This document shows, piece by piece, positions 43,417 to 47,500 of a stretch of 47,500 nt of DNA. This stretch comes from Cryptomeria japonica (Eukaryota; Streptophyta; Pinopsida; Cupressales; Cupressaceae). Numbering within the stretch: the first letter of the stretch is position 1; every line of letters starts with the position of its first letter. A program made the position numbers and the translations under genes. The notes beneath the pieces are model-generated. The model made no database searches and was not told the DNA's origin. It saw nothing but the letters and a program-made list of their open reading frames with translations. The stretch covers positions 190,001-237,500 of the forward strand of contig NW_026728907.1 of assembly GCF_030272615.1 (NCBI RefSeq), read 5' to 3'.

Positions 43417-46400
43417 AGTTTTTCGCCGGGCGTCGCAATGCTATTTGAATAAACCTTTTGCCCGTTTGCGTTCTCGTCGGGGCGGGGCCGGGCCGGGCCG
43501 GGGTGCGCTGCCCGCACTACCGCGCGCGCGGGGGCGACACCGAGCGCGCACCCGAGGCGCCCCGAGCACACAGGCCACGGTGCAACCCGGGCGTTGTGCG
43601 CGCACCCCGGTGCGCCCGAGGTGCTGCGCGCGCACCCAGGTGAAATCGGTGTGCACCTCGGCCAGTGCGCGCTCGGTCGAGTCGCGCACGTTGGCCAAGG
43701 TGCACGGTGATGTTTCTTACTCTAAGGTTCCGCACCAGACGCCCGGGACAGGTGAGCGAAGCTGGGCGGGGCCGGGTGCGCGGCCGGGGCAGGTGCACGC
43801 AGCTGGAGAGAGCTTTGGAGCACACTTCGGAGCGCACCAATGATGCGCTCCATTCAAAAGTTTCCTGAAAAGGCAAAAAAAGTTGAGATTATAGAATTTC
43901 CCACTTGAGAGATTGTAAAAAAAAAAAATTTAAAATGAAGGAAACGCGGGTGCCAAGGTGTGCGCAGCCCAGCCAAGGTGTGCGCACCAAGGCGCCCACC
44001 CTGGCGAAGGTGCACGCAAGGTGCGCACCCGAGGCAAACCGGACAATTAACCCAACTTTCGACTTCGCGCGCACCTTGGAGCGCACTTCGGAGCGCTCCT
44101 TGGTGCGCACCAATCTTGGGCACCTCGGAGTGCACCATGGCGCCCACCAAGGTGCGCACCCGGGGCAAACCGAGCTCCGACTTCGTGCGCACCTTGGAGC
44201 GCACGAAAGGTGCGCACCATGGCGCCCACCAAGGTGCGCAGCCCAGCCAAGGCGTGCGCATCAAGGTGCGCACCCTGGCGAAGGTGCGCACCCGGGGCAA
44301 ACCGAGCTCCGACTTCGTGCGCACCTTGGAGCGCACAAAAGGTGCGCAACCCAGCCAAGGTGTGCGCACCCCGGTCAAACCGAGCTCCGAATCGTGCGCA
44401 CCAGAGGTGCACGCCATCGTGCGCACCTTGGAGCACACTTCGGAGCCCTCCTTGGTGCGCGCCGATGTTGCGCACCTCGGAGCGCACCCGGGGAAAACAA
44501 TGCAATTAACCCGACTTTCGACTTCGTGGGCACCTCGGAGCGCTCTCGGGTTCGCACCTCGGAGCACACCGAGGTGCGCACCTTTGATGCGCTGCCTTCA
44601 CCAATTTCCAGAAAAGGCAAGAAAACATTGAGAAGGTGTGCGCACCGAGGTGCCCACCCTGGCGAAGGTGCACGCGAGGTGCGCACCCGGGGCAAACCGG
44701 GCTCCGACTTCGTGCACGCCGCACCTTGGAGCACACTTCGGAGCGCTCCTTGGTGCGCACCAGGGCGCGCAACCCAGCCGAGGTGCCCACCCCGGCGAAG
44801 GTGCACGCGAGGTGCGCACCCGGGGCAAACCGGGCTCCGACTTCGTGCACGCCATGGTGCCCACCGCGGCGAAGGTGCACGCGAGGTGCGCACCCGGGGC
44901 AAACCGGGCTCCGACTTCGTGCACGCCGCACCTTGGAGCACACTTCGGAGCGCTCCTTGGTGCGCACCATGGTGCCCACCAGGGCGCGCAACCCCGCCGA
45001 AGGTGCACGCGAGGTGCGCACCCGGGGCAAACCGGGCTCCGACTTCGTGCACGCCGCACCTTGGAGCACACTTCGGAGCGCTCCTTGGTGCGCACCATGG
45101 TGCCCACCAGGGCGCGCAACCCCGCCGAAGGTGCACGCGAGGTGCGCACCCGGGGCAAACCGGGCTCCGACTTCGTGCACGCCATGGTGCGCACCGCGGC
45201 GAAGGTGCGCACCCGGGGCAAACCGGGCTCCGACTTCGTGCACGCCGCACCTTGGAGCACACTTCGGAGCGCTCCTTGGTGCGCACCAGGGCGCGCAACC
45301 CAGCCGAGGTGCCCACCCCGGCGAAGGTGCACGCGAGGTGCGTACCCGGGGCAAACCGGGCTCCGACTTCGTGCACGCCGCACCTTGGAGCACACTTCGG
45401 AGCGCTCCTTGGTGCGCACCATGGTGCCCACCAGGCCGCGCAACCCAGCCAAGGTGTGCGCACCAAGGTGCACGCGAGGTGCGCACCCGGGGCAAACCGG
45501 GGTCCGACTTCGTGCACGCCGCACCTTGGAGCACACATCGGGGCGCTCCCGGGTTCGCACCGGCGTTGCGCACCGTGGTGGGCACCTCGGAGCACACCAA
45601 GGTGGGCAGCGAGGTGCGCACCTTTGATGCGATGCCTTCACTAATTTCCATAAAAGGCAAAAAAAAAACGAGATTTTAAAATTTCCGTTTTGAAAGATAG
45701 TGAGAAAAAGGGAATGCTGGTGCCATCTTGAGCCCGCCCTGGTGCGCAGCCCAGCCAAGGTGTGCGCACCAAGGTGCCCACCCTGGCGAAGGTGCGCGCC
45801 CGGGCAATTAACCCAACTTCCAACTTCGCGCGCGCCAGGGTGGGAGCGCACCCAACAACCGGGCCTGGGAAGAGCCAATGCGAGAAACCCCACCAAACGC
45901 TCTGACAAAAAAAGAGGGGGCGCTCCAGTAACCCCGCTTCGGAGCGCACCCTGGGCAAACCCAGCCAAGGTGCCCACCCCGGCCAAGGTGCAGGCGAGGT
46001 GCGCACCCGGGGCAAACCGGGCTCCGACAACGTGCACGCCGCACCTTGGAGCACACTTCGTAGCGCTCCCGGGTGCGCACCTCAGAGCACACCAAGGTGG
46101 GCAGCGAGGTGCGCACCTTTGATGCGCTGCCTTCACTAATTTCCAGAAAAGGCAAAAAAAAAAGGAGATTTTAAAATTTCCGTTTTGAAAGATAGTGAAA
46201 AAAACGGAACGCGCGTGCCATCTTGAGCCCGCCCTGGTGCGCAGCCCAGGTAAGGTGCCCACCCTGGCAAAGGTGCGCACCCGGGCAATTAACCCTACTT
46301 CCGACTTCGTGCGCGCCAGGGTGGCAACCGGGCCTCGGAAGAGCCAATGCGAGAAACCCCACCAAACGCTCCGACAAAAAAAGAGGCGGCGCTCCAATAA

Positions 46401-47500
46401 CCCCGCTTCGGAGCGCAGCCGGGGCAAACCCAGCCAAGGTGCCCACCCCGACGAAGGTGCACGCGAGGTGCGCACCCGGGGCAAACCGGGCTCCGACAAC
46501 GTGCACGCAGCACCTTGGAGCACACTTCGAAGCACTCCCGGGTGCCCACCGGCGTTGCGCACCGTGGTGGGCAGCGAGGTGCGCACCTTTGATGCGCTGC
46601 CTTCACTAATTTCCAGAAAAAGGCAAAAAAAAATGAGATTTTAAAATTTCCGTTTTGAAAGATAGTGAAAAAAAAGGAACGCGGGTGCCATCTTGAGCCC
46701 GCCCTGGTGCGCAGCCCAGGCAAGGCATGCGCACCAAGGTGCCCACCCGAGGTGCACACCCGGGGCAAACCGGGCTCCGACTTCGTGCAGGCCGCACCTT
46801 GGAGCACACTTCGGAGCGCTCCTTGGTGCGCACCATGGTGCCCACCAGGGCGCGCAACCCAGCCAAGGTCTGCACACCAAGGTGCCCACCCCGGCGAAGG
46901 TGCACGCGAGGTGCGCACCCGGGGCAAACCGGGCTCCGACTTCGTGCACGCCATGGTGCCCACCGCGGCGAAGGTGCACGCGAGGTGCGCACCCGGGGCA
47001 AACCGGGCTCCGACTTCGTGCACGCCGCACCTTGGAGCACACTTCGGAGCGCTCCTTGGTGCGCACCATGGTGCCCACCAGGGCGCGCAACCCAGCCAAG
47101 GTGTGCGCACCAAGGTGCACGCGAGGTGCGCACCCGGGGCAAACCGGGGTCCGACTTCGTGCACGCCGCACCTTGGAGCACACATCGGAGCGCTCCCAGG
47201 TTCGCACCAGCGTTGCGCACCTTTGATGCGCTGCCTTCACTAATTTCCAGAAAAGGCAAAAAAAAACGAGATTTTAAAATTTCCGTTCTGAAAGATAGTG
47301 AAAAAAACGGAACGCGGGTGCCATCTTGAGCCCTTCCTGGTGCGCAGCCCAGGCAAGTTGTGCGCACCAAGGTGCCCACCCTGGCGGAGGTGCGCGCCCG
47401 GGGCAATCCGGGCTCCGACTTCGTGCACTGCATGGTGCCCACCAAGGCGCGCAACCCAGCCAAGGTGCCCACCGCAGCGAAGGTGCACGCGAGGTGCGCA

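Larger units (their letters stand above)
42038..47500. repeat. 7.9-kb 5S-bearing tandem unit 5 (partial, cut by window end)
   Basis: 5463 bp are present. Shares the 5-bp insertion with unit 3 (near 43480) and the CACACCAAGG form with unit 2 (near 46877). Its right part has private changes (ACGAGATTTT near 47265, GGGCAATCCGGG near 47401, GTGCGCA at the last bases). The array continues beyond the window, so total copy number is unknown. Confidence 0.96.

Noticed and set aside
12202-46586. Long open frames (up to 662 codons) on both strands in the 7.9-kb units
   Set aside because: They recur at every unit, overlap in several frames and on both strands, consist of low-complexity Ala/Arg/Pro/His/Cys/Gly strings, have no recognisable domain, and follow directly from GC-rich repeats poor in stop codons.
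1-47500. 18S, 5.8S or 26S rRNA genes, tRNA genes
   Set aside because: I looked for conserved 18S start and 26S end phrases and for tRNA-like boxes on both strands and found none; only 5S is present.
1-47500. Transposons or retroelements
   Set aside because: No terminal repeats with target duplications, no reverse transcriptase, integrase or transposase fragments in any frame. The A-rich module could be a remnant, but nothing shows it.
10340-47500. The 7.9-kb array as a pure assembly artefact
   Set aside because: Units carry private and shared differences at several sites and two length variants, which duplicated consensus would not show. The exact copy number still needs long-read support.

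Overview
The window is nuclear ribosomal DNA spacer from a land plant. I see no protein-coding gene. The only genes I can support are five identical, intact 5S rRNA genes on the + strand (11595, 19518, 27441, 35369, 43293). Several bases of the 5S (GCGTTAGTGC near the 5' end, CTTGGGCCGGAGTAGTACTG in the middle, CCCGGTGTTGCACCC at the 3' end) differ from the usual angiosperm 5S and resemble what I recall of gymnosperm 5S. My best guess is a gymnosperm or another early-diverging plant lineage; this is a moderate-confidence inference.

Layout, left to right. (1) 1-4384: a 188-bp tandem array, degenerate before 444 and increasingly homogeneous to the right. (2) 4385-8960: three families of longer repeats (about 441-490 bp, 311 bp, 157 bp). 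They share one strongly conserved core that on the minus strand reads TATATAGGGG, preceded by GAATCRGACAAATARCT. This matches the plant RNA polymerase I initiator consensus, so I read the 13 copies as spacer and/or gene promoters of a 35S rRNA unit transcribed leftward, with 18S expected off the left edge. A 52/38-bp hairpin-forming minisatellite sits inside this zone (7275-7895). (3) 8961-10339: palindromic GGTGC repeats, then a long degenerate G-rich GGTGGGTGCCA block. (4) 10340-47500: a head-to-tail array of 7.92-kb units, four complete and a fifth cut by the window edge. Each unit holds G-rich repeats, a T-rich stretch, one 5S gene, and about 6.5 kb of GGTGCGCACC-type repeats interspersed with A-rich modules.

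How the parts fit: the simplest model is a very large intergenic spacer of a linked (L-type) 35S-5S ribosomal locus. The 5S genes lie on the strand opposite to the inferred Pol I transcription, upstream of the Pol I promoters, and have been multiplied with their whole 7.9-kb surroundings. No 18S, 5.8S or 26S sequence is visible, so linkage to 35S rests on the promoter match and not on a coding gene.

The units differ at only a handful of sites. These differences are mosaic among units, which suggests unequal exchange or gene conversion. The left edge of the array lies exactly at the centre of a perfect 24-bp palindrome. The many long open frames on both strands are by-products of GC-rich tandem repeats and are not annotated as genes.
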